Position numbers and translations under genes: made by a program | Shown here: piece by piece, positions 26,431-35,627 of the stretch | Layout of the letters: each line of letters begins with the position of its first letter | Numbering within the stretch: position 1 is the stretch's first letter | Assembly: GCF_004135385.1 (NCBI RefSeq) | Contig: NZ_CP035493.1 | Location: 1,302,001-1,366,000 of the forward strand | Length of the DNA stretch: 64,000 nt | Source: Xylanimonas protaetiae | GTDB lineage: Bacteria; Actinomycetota; Actinomycetes; Actinomycetales; Cellulomonadaceae | Reading direction: 5' to 3' | The notes under the pieces: generated by a model | Databases searched by the model: none | What the model was told of the DNA's origin: nothing | What the model saw: only the letters and a program-made list of their open reading frames with translations

Positions 26431-27906
26431 GTGCCCTCCGTCCGATCCGTCCTGCGTTCTCCCCGCCTGCTGCGCACCGAGGTGCTCGCGGGGCTCGTCA
26501 CGGCGTTCGCGCTGATCCCGGAGGCGACGGCGTTCTCGATCGTGCTGGGCGTCGACCCGCGGCTGGGGCTGTTCTCGAGCGTCGTGGGCGCGGTCGCGAT
26601 CGCGTTCCTCGGCGGGCGGCCGGCCATGGTCTCGGCGGCCGCGGGCTCGGTGGCGCTCGTGGCGGTGCCCCTGGTGCGCGACCACGGCGCCGACTACCTC
26701 GTCGTGGCCGTCGTGCTCAGCGGGCTGCTCCAGGTGGCGCTCGGGCTCGCGGGGGTGGCGAAGCTCATGCGGTTCATCCCGCGCTCGGTGATGGTCGGGT
26801 TCGTCAACGGCTTGGCGATCCTCATCTTCTGGTCGCAGATGCGGCACCTGGTGCACGTGCCGTGGGCCGTGTACCCGCTGGTCGCGGCGGGCGTCGCCGT
26901 CGTCGTGCTGTTCCCGCGCCTCACCAGGGCCGTGCCGGCGCCGCTCGTCGCGATCGCGCTGCTCACGGTCGTGACGGTCGCCGGCGGCATCGGTGTCCCG
27001 ACCGTCGGCGACGAGGGCGCGCTGCCGCAGTCGCTGCCGTCGCTGCTGGTCCCCGACGTGCCGCTGAACCTCGACACGCTGCGCGTCGTCGCCCCGTACG
27101 TCGCGGGCATGGCGCTCGTCGGCCTGCTCGAGTCGCTGCTGACGGCCAAGCTCGTCGACGACGTCACCGACACCCGCTCCGACAAGTCCCGCGAGGCCTG
27201 GGGCCTGGGCGTCACCAACGTGCTCGCGGGCCTGTTCGGCGGCCAGGGCGTGTGCGCGATGATCGGCCAGACGGTCATCAACGTGCGCGGCGCCGGGGCG
27301 CGCTCGCGCGTCTCGACGTTCATGGCCGGTGTGTTCGTGCTGGTCCTCGTGGTGGGCCTGGGCGACGTCGTCGCGCGCATCCCGATGGCGGCGCTCGTCG
27401 CGGTGATGGTCATGGTCGCTGTCATGACGTTCGACTGGCGCTCGGTCCGCCCCGCGACGCTGCGTCGCATGCCGCGCTCGGAGACGACGGTCATGGTCGC
27501 GACGGTCGTCGTCACCGTCACGACGAGCAACCTCGCGGTCGGCGTGGTCGTGGGTGTGCTGGTGGCGATGGTCATGTTCGCGCGGCGGGTCGCGCACTTC
27601 ACCAGGGTCACGCCCGTGGACGACGTCGCCGGGACGGCTCTCGACGCCGCCGTCCGACGCCGCACGTACGTCGTCGAGGGCGAGCTGTTCTTCGCCTCCT
27701 CGAACGACCTGGTGCACCAGTTCGACTACGCCGACGACCCCGACGACGTCGTCGTCGACCTGAGCCGTGCGCACGTCTGGGACGCGTCCACCGTGGCGAC
27801 CCTCGACGCCGTCCGCGCCAGGTACGAGGCGCGCGGCAAGCGCGTCACCATCGTGGGCGCGAACGCGGACACGGCGGCCCGGCTGGAGCGGCTCTCGGAC
27901 CGCTGA
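26431..27906 (+). CDS. SulP-family anion transporter with STAS domain
   Basis: A 491-residue transporter. The membrane part begins at once (EVLAGLVTAFALIPEATAFS) and has the SulP features PRSVMVGFVNGLAILIFWSQ and ESLLTAKLVDDVTDTRSDKS. A C-terminal STAS domain follows (RTYVVEGELFFASSNDLVHQ, then DLSRAHVWDASTVATLDAVR). Members move sulfate, bicarbonate or dicarboxylates; the substrate here is unknown. GTG 26431. Confidence 0.9.
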   Translation: MPSVRSVLRSPRLLRTEVLAGLVTAFALIPEATAFSIVLGVDPRLGLFSSVVGAVAIAFLGGRPAMVSAAAGSVALVAVPLVRDHGADYLVVAVVLSGLLQVALGLAGVAKLMRFIPRSVMVGFVNGLAILIFWSQMRHLVHVPWAVYPLVAAGVAVVVLFPRLTRAVPAPLVAIALLTVVTVAGGIGVPTVGDEGALPQSLPSLLVPDVPLNLDTLRVVAPYVAGMALVGLLESLLTAKLVDDVTDTRSDKSREAWGLGVTNVLAGLFGGQGVCAMIGQTVINVRGAGARSRVSTFMAGVFVLVLVVGLGDVVARIPMAALVAVMVMVAVMTFDWRSVRPATLRRMPRSETTVMVATVVVTVTTSNLAVGVVVGVLVAMVMFARRVAHFTRVTPVDDVAGTALDAAVRRRTYVVEGELFFASSNDLVHQFDYADDPDDVVVDLSRAHVWDASTVATLDAVRARYEARGKRVTIVGANADTAARLERLSDR

Positions 27907-28479
27907 CCTGTCGCAGTCTCGGACGGCGGCGACAACCCGCAGGGATGAGTGCGCGCCCAGGGCGCGGTGCGACACCCGATCGGCGACGGGCGGGCGAGGC
28001 TGGGCGCCGTGTCGCGTGCCGTGACCCGAACGAGGTGTGGGCAGTGGTCCCCTGCGCTCGGGAGTGAAGCCACGGCCGTCTGTCGTGGCCGGGATGTTCG
28101 CCTCCATGTTCGACCTGCCCGAGTGGGCGCAGCGGGTCCCCGTCTCCCTGGGTGGCCGACGTACCGGAGGGAGGCGTTCGTTCTGCGCCGACAGCCGGGC
28201 TGTGTGGCGTCGTGGCCGTCCTGGTCATCGAGCGTTCGCAGCGTTCCGCAGACGGGGTGTTTCTGCTGTCTGACGTGGGAAGAGAACCGAACCGGCCGGG
28301 CCCACGCATGTCGCATCCTCCGGACAGATGGTGAGGTCACCGATCTCGCCGTGCCACGTAGGCGACGTCAGGGAAAGCCCTGGTCCTAGCGTGGAATGCC
28401 GTTCAGGTGGCGGATGGCGGAGCTGCCTCGGACGGCGGCCGCGCCCTCCACGCGGCACGCGGGATCGAGGGAGATGACC
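27907..28479. other. Gene-free leader upstream of the adhesin locus
   Basis: About 570 bases with no convincing gene. Near the 3' end lie two small hairpins (TCGCC...GGCGA at about 28345-28364, and CAGGG-AAAG-CCCTG at 28369-28382). The ribosome site GAGGGAG is at 28467-28473. No known riboswitch was recognised. Presumably the promoter region of the adhesin gene. Confidence 0.45.
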
Positions 28480-31400
28480 ATGATGCGCACCAGCACTTCA
28501 CGACGGCGAATGGCATCGCGCCCAGCGGTCATGGTCGCGGCAGCCTTGGCACTCGGGCTGGTCGGTTCCGGCGTCGTCCCCGTCGCCGGCGTCGGAGATC
28601 TGGCCGCGCCGGCGATGGCGGCCGATCCGGCGACTGGGCCGGTCAAGGAGGCGGACCCGCAGACCCACCATGAGTACCCCGGTGCTCAGGATCCGGAGAA
28701 TTACTTCGAGTCCTCGCGCAACCCTGGGCGGATCTGGACGGACAAGTCGGTGTTCACCGAGAACGTCCCTGTCCCCCCGGGCGAGCCGAACGCGACGGAG
28801 CTGGTCCTGGAACAGGACGAGCTGGCGGTGGCGCTCTCGGCCCTGGGCGCGACGCGTCATGTGACCGGTGAGAAGCAGGTGCCGATCGACGTCGTCCTTG
28901 TCCTGGACAACTCGTACTCGATGGTGCAGTGCGTCGACGCGAGAGATGCCACCGACGGCTACTGCGACGACCAGAACAACTACACGAAGTCGCGCGCATA
29001 TGCGATGGCCGAGGCCGTGAACGTCGCCCTCGACATCATTGCCAGGGACAACCCTGACAACAAGGTCTCGCTCGTCCAGTTCGGTACGGGTTCGGGTGTC
29101 CTGCGGTCCCTGGCGGCTCCGCAGAAGATCCAGGGGACCGACCGGTACACCGAGCTTACGTACAGCGGCGGAAACCTCGTCTTCCGGTACGCGACAGGCA
29201 CGAACGGGACCATTACGGTCGGCCGATCCGGTAATCAGATCCAGAGCACCAACATCCAGCTCGGCATCTACACCGGCATGAACGTGCTCGCTGGCCAGAC
29301 CAACGTGACGGGGGACAACCAGCGCCTGCCGAACGTCATCCTTTTCACTGACGGAGAGCCCACGTACTCGTCCACGTCGTCCTCGTGGTGGACGCCCGGG
29401 ACAGGAACGCAGGGACCATCGTCCCCTGGAGCGAACCAGTACTACGGCAACGGCTTCCTGGCTGCGATGACGGCGGCGTATCAGAAGAACCGGGTCAAGG
29501 CCGTCTATGACGCCAACCCGCAGGACGACATCGACGCCACGCCCAAAGTATACACGGTCGGGCTCGGCATCAATGCGCTGACCACCAACGGCAAGAATCT
29601 CGCGCTGGCTACCCTCAACCCGCGTGGCAACTATGGCGACACCAGCAACACCATGACCACCGGCTTCACCAACGCCTTCAAGTCATATCTCGCCGGAGGC
29701 TCGGTCTCGGTGCCGGTGGACGGGCAGTTGCGCAACAACGTCCCGGACCCCAGCGCCTATCACACCGTGGCACATCCCACCGACGCAGCGGCCGCTCATG
29801 ACCCGACGGACCTGCGCTACAACGACGCGTACTACTCGCCGGTGACACAGGACGACCTCGTCGACGTGTTCCGCCGTATCGCCCAGCAGATCGTCGATGC
29901 CGCACCGAACTTCCCGGTCGAGATGCAGAACGGCGAGGCGACGACCTCCGGATACGTGACCTTCACCGACCCGCTCGGTCCGTTCATGCGCGTCACGGAC
30001 ATGAACCGGCTCACGTTCTGCTCGGTGAGCAAGGCCGACCCGACGGAGTGCACGCAGCGGACGTTCCTCTCCCCGGCGTCGAAGACGGACGTGACGCCGA
30101 CAGGCACGCTCACGACCTACACCTTCAGCGGGCTCTACCAGGCCAATGACATGTACCCGGCGACCAACGTGTCTAACGTCGTGGTGACCGTCGCCACGAG
30201 CAACGACCTGGCGGTCGGTGACGTGGTCACGGTCAGTATTCCTGCCTCGCTGCTTCCCCTGCGAGACACTCGCATCACGGAGGACGTCGACGGCAACCCG
30301 AAGTCGATGACTGTCTCGGTGTCCCATCCGGTCCACGCGTACTACAAGGTGGCACCCAAGCCTGGGGTGGTGGAGAACCTCGGAAACCCGTATGCGCTGA
30401 ACGTCGGGGGATCGACCGCCGGGACGACCCTCGCCCAGTACGTGCGCGACCACACCGTGGGCGGGAAGGTGCGCTTCTACTCCAACGACTACGACGTCGA
30501 CGCTGGCGGGGTGGGCGTCGCCAAGAGCTTCGCGACGTTCCAGCCGGCCGAGCGCAACGACTTCTACCGGTTCGCTCGCGACTCGCTGCTCTACAGCGAC
30601 GCTGCCGGGACGACGACCATCACGCAGACCCAGTGGAACGGCCTGGGCGCGGGTACCACGATCTACTACCGCGTCGACGTCTATCGGCTCACCGCCCACA
30701 CGCCGGGTTCCGTCGTCAAGGAGAGCGTGGTTCTGTCCACCACCAAGCAGGCGCTGCTCACGCCAGGTCTGGAGGGTGGTCGCGTGCTGTTCGCCGACGC
30801 CCAGTCCCGGATGACCGCACCCGCTGGCATGCGTAACTTCTCCGGTCGCGCCATGAACCTAGACCACGTCAAGTGCGACGCACTCGTGTGGGTCGCCAAC
30901 CTTCCGACGTGCGGCGGTGCCGTGGCGCGTGGCGTCGCGACCAACCCCACCGGCACCGACCCGATGGCTCGCAGGACGGCGTTCGACGGGCAGGCCGTGC
31001 GAGTCGCGCTCGGGAACGACGGGTACCTCGAGTACCCGGTCCCGGGCCGGCTCACCATCACGAAGCAGGTCAGCTCAGCCGGTGGTCTGAACCCCAACCC
31101 CGCCCAGCGGTTCGAGTTCACGGTGAGTCTCGGTGGAACGGTCCCAACCGGCGCCGCGTTCCCCTACAGCGTGTACCGGCAAGGCGACACCACGACCCCG
31201 CTGCCAGGTCGTGGTGGGACGGTGTCCTCCGGGGGCAAGATCGCGCTCGCGGGTGGTGAGCTGGCAGAGGTTGTCGGCCTGCCGAACGGGGCGACGTACA
31301 CGGTGACGGAGGGTGGGCTGCCACCGGCCTACTCGCGGACCTCCCCGACCGAGAGCCCGTCCGGGATCATCACCGTGCCGCAGAGTGGGCCTGCGCTGGC

Positions 31401-31749
31401 GGCGTTCGTGAACACCTACGCGCCCGCCGGGACGCCCGCCGTCGCCACCCCGACGATCGCGAAGGTCATTCCGGAGCGCGGCTGGGCGGAAGGCGACTCG
31501 TTCTCCGCGAAGATGTGCCCCGACGTCGGTGGAGCGGCAGCCTGCGAGACCGTTCCGCTCGGGCCTGGGTCGACTACCGCGGCCTTCGGTCAGAAGGAGT
31601 TCTCGGCGCCAGGAACCTACGGCTATACGATCACCGAGGTGGACGGGCTCGCTCTCGGCTTCTCCTACTCGGGCGCCGCCTACCGCTGGGTCGTGACCGT
31701 GACAGACGACGGCACGGGTACCTTGCACGCCAGTTCTGCTCTCACTCAG
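28480..31749 (+). pseudogene. Giant vWA/pilin-like LPVTG adhesin, 5' part (interrupted by transposon)
   Basis: 1090 codons of an exported surface protein. A signal peptide (AVMVAAALALGLVGSGVVPV, cleaved near AMAADPA) is followed by a von Willebrand A domain with MIDAS DxSxS (VVLVLDNSYSM) and FTDGEPTYSS. Beta-rich pilin-type segments come next, then a CnaB-like module (GRLTITKQVSSAGGLNPNPA) and the first isopeptide-linker module (PTIAKVIPERGWAEGDSFSA). The frame runs at 31750 into transposon DNA and stops at 31821. Joining base 31749 to 40536 restores the frame exactly. ATG 28480 is chosen for its spacing to GAGGGAG; ATG 28474/28483 are alternatives. Confidence 0.85.
31745..31749. repeat. Left target-site duplication CTCAG
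   Basis: CTCAG here and at 40531-40535 flank the 8.8-kb element. The original adhesin gene needs only one copy to stay in frame. Confidence 0.75.
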
Positions 31750-31762
31750 CCCAAATCCACCG
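31750..31762. repeat. Left terminal inverted repeat of the 8.8-kb element
   Basis: CCCAAATCCACCG matches the reverse complement of the right end (CCTGAATCCACCG, 40518-40530) at 11 of 13 positions. Confidence 0.7.
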
Positions 31763-32101
31763 CTCGGCGGCTGTCCGGGTGGGTCTGTCTTGTGCCCGAG
31801 AGCCGCGGGTGTGGCCGCTGATCTGCGAAAATGGGTACCTCTGGCATGGACTGGTCCGCGGTGAAGCCCTGTCACCTTGTGGGTGAAGAGGCTTCGGGCA
31901 GGCGATCGCGGCACTGGCGGTGCGGCAGGCTCTCGCCTCAGGTTGCCCAGTCGCTCTTGACGGATCATCTGAAGGCCGAGGTCGACCAGCGCGAGCGGAC
32001 AACTGGCTGACCGCCACCGCGCCCGAGCGATCTCCCGCTTGTCGAACCGTTCGGTCAGCGTCAGCACGGCATCGGGCGGGCCGCGTGTCGGAGACTCGAC
32101 C

Positions 32102-32494
32102 ATGCTCCGTTCGATGCGCCGTCCGCCCATCCGCCTTCCTCGACTCGCCGCAGCCCTGCTTGTTCTGTGCACGCTGTCGTTCGGTCTTGCCTCCCCTGCG
32201 GCGGCATCTGCGCCGGAAGTGATGCCCTTGAGTTCGGCTTCGTGTGCTGCCGGTCGCTTCTGCCTGTGGTCGGGCAGCATGTATGCCGGTACGTTCTACG
32301 GCACGACTGGCAACCAGAACGTGACTGGATTGTCGAGCGCAAAGTCGGTGTGGAACCGGTCTGGGCGAGCCGTCCGCGTGTTCTCGGGTGCTGCGGGCAC
32401 CGGCACGTCCCAGTGCTTCGCGGCCGGGGTGCAGTCTGCGTCGGTGTCGGTGCCCGCCGGATCGGTGCGGTTCTTGACCACGACGTCGTGCTAG
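32102..32494 (+). CDS. Small secreted I36/crystallin-like protein (cargo gene 1)
   Basis: A 130-residue exported protein. The signal peptide is RLAAALLVLCTLSFGLASPA, cleaved near AAASA. The mature ~95 residues have four Cys and the layout of the I36 (SMPI-type) peptidase-inhibitor/beta-gamma-crystallin fold: CAAGRFCLWSGSMYAGTFYG, SVWNRSGRAVRVFSGAAGTG, and a terminal Cys. Related actinobacterial proteins are annotated as metalloprotease inhibitors, though toxin-like roles are possible. Its stop overlaps the sigma-factor start by seven bases, so the two are coupled. ATG 32102; an internal ATG at 32114 is an alternative. Confidence 0.7.
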   Translation: MLRSMRRPPIRLPRLAAALLVLCTLSFGLASPAAASAPEVMPLSSASCAAGRFCLWSGSMYAGTFYGTTGNQNVTGLSSAKSVWNRSGRAVRVFSGAAGTGTSQCFAAGVQSASVSVPAGSVRFLTTTSC

Positions 32495-33081
32495 ATCGCT
32501 TCCGTCACGGCCCTGGTCCTCAGACTGAGTTCGACGGTTTCGAGGAGTTTGCGCGTTGCGTGTACTCCTGTCTTCACGGGTACGTGCTGCGCCAGGTCGG
32601 CCCGAACGATGTCGACGACGTCGTCTCTGAGGCACTCACGGTGGCGTGGCGTCGCTGGGGCGACCGCCCGCCAACGGGGGACCGGTGCCGGGCGTGGGTG
32701 TTCGGGATCGCCCACAAGAAGGTCCTCGAGTTGTACCGCGCCCGCGACCGGGACCGGTGCGTCGTGGATGCCGTCGCGGCCCAGCCGCCTGGCGCGTCTG
32801 CGGCCGTCGACGACGTCGTGGCCACGGACCGGGTGCAGCGCTGGCTCGGCGAGTTGCCAGTGCATGAACGGGCGTCGGTGTACCTGGTGGCGATCTGCGG
32901 GTTCACCCTCGCCGAGGTGGGGATGATCCTGGGGCACCCGACCTCGACGATCAGTGCGCGGGTCACCCGCGCGCTGCGGCGGATGCGCCCGCTCGCCGAC
33001 ACCGAGATGGCATCCGGCGACACCGAGATGGCGCTGGTCAACACGCAGATGGAAGGGAGCGGTCGTGGCCTCGGACGATGA
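32488..33081 (+). CDS. ECF-type RNA polymerase sigma factor (cargo gene 2)
   Basis: A 197-residue sigma-70-family protein. Region 2 is seen in EFDGFEEFARCVYSCLHGYV and DVDDVVSEALTVAWRRWGDR, continuing to AWVFGIAHKKVLELYRA. Region 4 is WLGELPVHERASVYLVAICG with TLAEVGMILGHPTSTISARV. A short tail carries the imperfect repeat DTEMASGDTEMA. The GTG at 32488 overlaps the upstream gene. The anti-sigma-like gene starts inside its 3' end (17-base overlap). Such pairs usually switch on their own cassette in response to an envelope signal. Confidence 0.8.
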   Translation: MLDRFRHGPGPQTEFDGFEEFARCVYSCLHGYVLRQVGPNDVDDVVSEALTVAWRRWGDRPPTGDRCRAWVFGIAHKKVLELYRARDRDRCVVDAVAAQPPGASAAVDDVVATDRVQRWLGELPVHERASVYLVAICGFTLAEVGMILGHPTSTISARVTRALRRMRPLADTEMASGDTEMALVNTQMEGSGRGLGR

Positions 33082-34123
33082 GCAGGTTGTCGCCGAGCTG
33101 CGCGCGCTCCTTCGCGAGCAAGGCGTGTTGCCGTTGCCTGCCGAGCACCTCCCGGACCCCGACGACGTCGAGCGGATGCTGTGGCGGATCCGGGCCGCCG
33201 ATCGGCGCCGCAAGGTCACGCGGGGGGCGTGGCTGGCGTCGGCGGCCGCCGTGGTGACTGCGGTCACGCTCGCGATGACCATGGTGTTCGGGTCGGCTCC
33301 TGCGATGGCGTTCCCGGCGCCCCTGGAGTACACCATCGCTACCCCGCAGGGCGCGGCTGATGCTCCCGGCGCACACGAGGAGCTCCGCGAGGCGGCGCTA
33401 GCCGCACGGAACTACCCGCTGTCGGGCACGGGCGACGTGCACTATGTCGCACGTTCGGGATGGCTGATGTCCGTGGACGCGGGCGACGACGTCGAGGCCG
33501 ACCTGGTCCCGACCGTCACGCAAATGTGGCTGGGACCAGACGGGTCGGCCCGCATGGACCAGTCACGCGGCGCCCCCCTCGACCTGGACGGTCTGCTCAA
33601 GTCGACCGACACCCCAGCACCGGGTGTCCTGGAGTCCACCGACACCGCCGAAGCAGGGACCTTCGACCCGCACCTGCCCGACACGCTGCCCCGCGACCCG
33701 CAGACCCTTCGAGTAGCCCTCCTGGACCGTTCGGCGTTGCCTGCCACCGCAAGCGCTGCGGAGCGAGCCTGGACACTCGCCGCCCAGATCGCGGACCTTC
33801 ATGGTCTTTACGTCATCCCGTCCGACCTCGCCGCCGCCATGTGGGAGGTCCTCGCCGACGAGCCCGCTGTCCGTCTCCTCGGGCTCACCACGGCACGCGA
33901 CGGGCGACCCGCTCACGGGTTCGCCATCGCCTGGGACCGGCCCGACACGGGCGCGCACCAGGTCTTCGTGCTCCACGTCTCGACGACCACCGGTCAGCTC
34001 ATTGGCACCGAGACCATCACCGTCACCGACCCGGCACTCGACGTCACGGAACCCACGGTGACCGGGTTCGAGGTCTGGCTGAGCACCGGGATGGTCGACA
34101 CGATCGGGACACCCGGCCCGTGA
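33065..34123 (+). CDS. Membrane anti-sigma-like protein (cargo gene 3)
   Basis: A 352-residue protein. A cytoplasmic N-terminal helix region of ~50 residues (EQVVAELRALLREQGVLPLP, then DDVERMLWRIRAADRRRK) is placed to hold the sigma factor. One transmembrane helix (GAWLASAAAVVTAVTLAMTM) and an extracytoplasmic domain of ~270 residues follow (HYVARSGWLMSVDAGDDVEA; VFVLHVSTTTGQLIGTETIT). The layout resembles CU044_5270-type proteins found after such sigma factors. GTG 33065. The sensed signal is unknown. Confidence 0.7.
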   Translation: MASDDEQVVAELRALLREQGVLPLPAEHLPDPDDVERMLWRIRAADRRRKVTRGAWLASAAAVVTAVTLAMTMVFGSAPAMAFPAPLEYTIATPQGAADAPGAHEELREAALAARNYPLSGTGDVHYVARSGWLMSVDAGDDVEADLVPTVTQMWLGPDGSARMDQSRGAPLDLDGLLKSTDTPAPGVLESTDTAEAGTFDPHLPDTLPRDPQTLRVALLDRSALPATASAAERAWTLAAQIADLHGLYVIPSDLAAAMWEVLADEPAVRLLGLTTARDGRPAHGFAIAWDRPDTGAHQVFVLHVSTTTGQLIGTETITVTDPALDVTEPTVTGFEVWLSTGMVDTIGTPGP

Positions 34124-34181
34124 TGTGACGCACGCCATACGGAATCCTGCGTAAATCCGAGGCCCAGATGTCACGTACAGG

Positions 34182-34208
34182 GTGAGCGGGCCAACCGGCC
34201 ACGCTCAC
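34182..34208 (+). terminator. Possible terminator after the sigma/anti-sigma genes
   Basis: GTGAGCGGGCC and GGCCACGCTCAC pair around AACC with one bulged base. No T-tract follows. It could also be a regulatory stem ahead of the second I36-like gene, 44 bases downstream. Confidence 0.4.
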
Positions 34209-34251
34209 ACCGGGTCAGATACCCGGCGTCACTCGGCAAGGAGGGACAGCA

Positions 34252-34650
34252 ATGAGCACCATCAAGAGACCGCTGCTCCGCACGACCGTGGCGGCTTGCA
34301 TCGCAGCCGCCGGAGTCGTGCTGAGCACCGCGCCGGCACAGGCGGCGTACACCGACTGCGCCAGCGGGTACGCGTGCATGTGGCAGTCGACGAGCTACTC
34401 CGGAAGCCCCAACTCGTCGTTCTCGATGGAAGTCAAACTCTCCACCTCCCGCAACAAGATCAACTCCATCGTCAACAACGGCACCAAGAAGATGGCGTAC
34501 TTCTACGACAACTTGGACTACAGCGGAGCCGTCGTCTTCCTGGGCAACCCGGTGATCGGGGGCCAGTGGCGGGATCCGAACCTCTCGAACGGGACGGACG
34601 CGACCCCGATCGCGTTCGCCAACCGGATCGAGTCTGCCCGGTTCCAGTAG
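34252..34650 (+). CDS. Second small secreted I36-like protein (cargo gene 4)
   Basis: A 132-residue exported protein. The signal peptide (LLRTTVAACIAAAGVVLSTA, ending APAQAA) leads to a mature domain opening with two close Cys (YTDCASGYACMWQSTSYSGS). The crystallin-like repeats INSIVNNGTKKMAYFYDN and LDYSGAVVFLGNPVIGG follow. It is a diverged relative of cargo gene 1, on the other side of the sigma/anti-sigma pair. ATG 34252 has AAGGAGGGACAGC upstream, a strong ribosome site, suggesting high expression. Confidence 0.75.
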   Translation: MSTIKRPLLRTTVAACIAAAGVVLSTAPAQAAYTDCASGYACMWQSTSYSGSPNSSFSMEVKLSTSRNKINSIVNNGTKKMAYFYDNLDYSGAVVFLGNPVIGGQWRDPNLSNGTDATPIAFANRIESARFQ

Positions 34651-34681
34651 GAGTCGGCCCAGGAAGAGGACAAGCAAAGAC

Positions 34682-35578
34682 ATGACACGGCACAAAGTCC
34701 CGGCCATTCTCGTGATGGCTGGGGCTCTGCTCGCAGGCGGTCTGATCACCGCGTGCGAGCAGAGTCCCGCATCGAGCAGCGAAGCTCTCACGGCCCAAGA
34801 GGTGGCGGCCCGCTACGGCTATGACATCGACCGTGAGACGACAACCCCCGTGTACGCGCTGGTCCCGCAGTTTCGTGATCCTGACGACATCTACGCCCGG
34901 GAGTTGCTCGGACGCGAGTGCCTGGCCGGGGTGGTCGAGTACCGTCCCTCTCGGCCCGGTGAGGACACGAACCCCACATTCGACGAACGCACGATGCAGA
35001 TCGTGTTCACCGAGGAGATCGCACAGCAGTTCGGCTACCCGCAACTACGGACGATCCCGCAGCCCGACACTGCCATACCTGACTCGGTCACGATCACCGC
35101 TGAGATTCAGGCCCGGATGGTCGAGTGCGGGCAGCGAGCCGATGAGCGACTTGGCGTCGCTCCGCAGCGACTGCTCAACGCCATCGAAGCCACGGCCTGG
35201 ATGGGGGTCGAGGACGACGACGCTGTGGCTCAGGCGACCACCCGATGGCGCGAGTGCATGGCTCCCGTTGGCCTGATCGACCTTCCGGATCGGCCTCAGC
35301 TCATGCCTACTGACTCGATCAGGAACGCTGCATCGCCGACGGGTCAGGACGAGTCGGACAGCGGTTCGGTCGCTGCCTCCGAGTGGGAACGCGGCATCGC
35401 AGTAGCTGACGCGCACTGCCGCACTACAAGCGGATACGACCGGGCGGTGCACGTCTCGCGGACAACCGCGGAACTGGCGGCCATCGGCGCCGACATCGAG
35501 GGGTTCGAGGCTGCCCGCGCGGAGTATGTCGAGTATCAGAAGGGCGTCGACGCCGTCATTGCGGAGCTCGGTGGTTGA
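34682..35578 (+). CDS. Lipoprotein of unknown family (cargo gene 5)
   Basis: A 298-residue protein with signal peptide and lipobox (AGALLAGGLITACEQSPASS, Cys 25). The mature part is acidic and mainly helical, with four further Cys that could form disulfides (LLGRECLAGVVEYR; ARMVECGQRADERLG; TRWRECMAPVGLIDL; ADAHCRTTSGYDRA). It sits 31 bases after the I36-like gene and 49 before the adaptor gene. In export/immunity cassettes such a lipoprotein is often the self-protection or capture component; that is inference here. Confidence 0.7.
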   Translation: MTRHKVPAILVMAGALLAGGLITACEQSPASSSEALTAQEVAARYGYDIDRETTTPVYALVPQFRDPDDIYARELLGRECLAGVVEYRPSRPGEDTNPTFDERTMQIVFTEEIAQQFGYPQLRTIPQPDTAIPDSVTITAEIQARMVECGQRADERLGVAPQRLLNAIEATAWMGVEDDDAVAQATTRWRECMAPVGLIDLPDRPQLMPTDSIRNAASPTGQDESDSGSVAASEWERGIAVADAHCRTTSGYDRAVHVSRTTAELAAIGADIEGFEAARAEYVEYQKGVDAVIAELGG

Positions 35579-35627
35579 GCTGTGGGCGACCCGGGCGGGC
35601 CCTGTCGGCGTGACGAGGGAGAGTTGA

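Noticed and set aside
28396-28479. Upstream extension of the first adhesin (28 more residues)
   Set aside because: No ribosome site and non-signal-like sequence; GAGGGAG precedes ATG 28480 at a proper distance.
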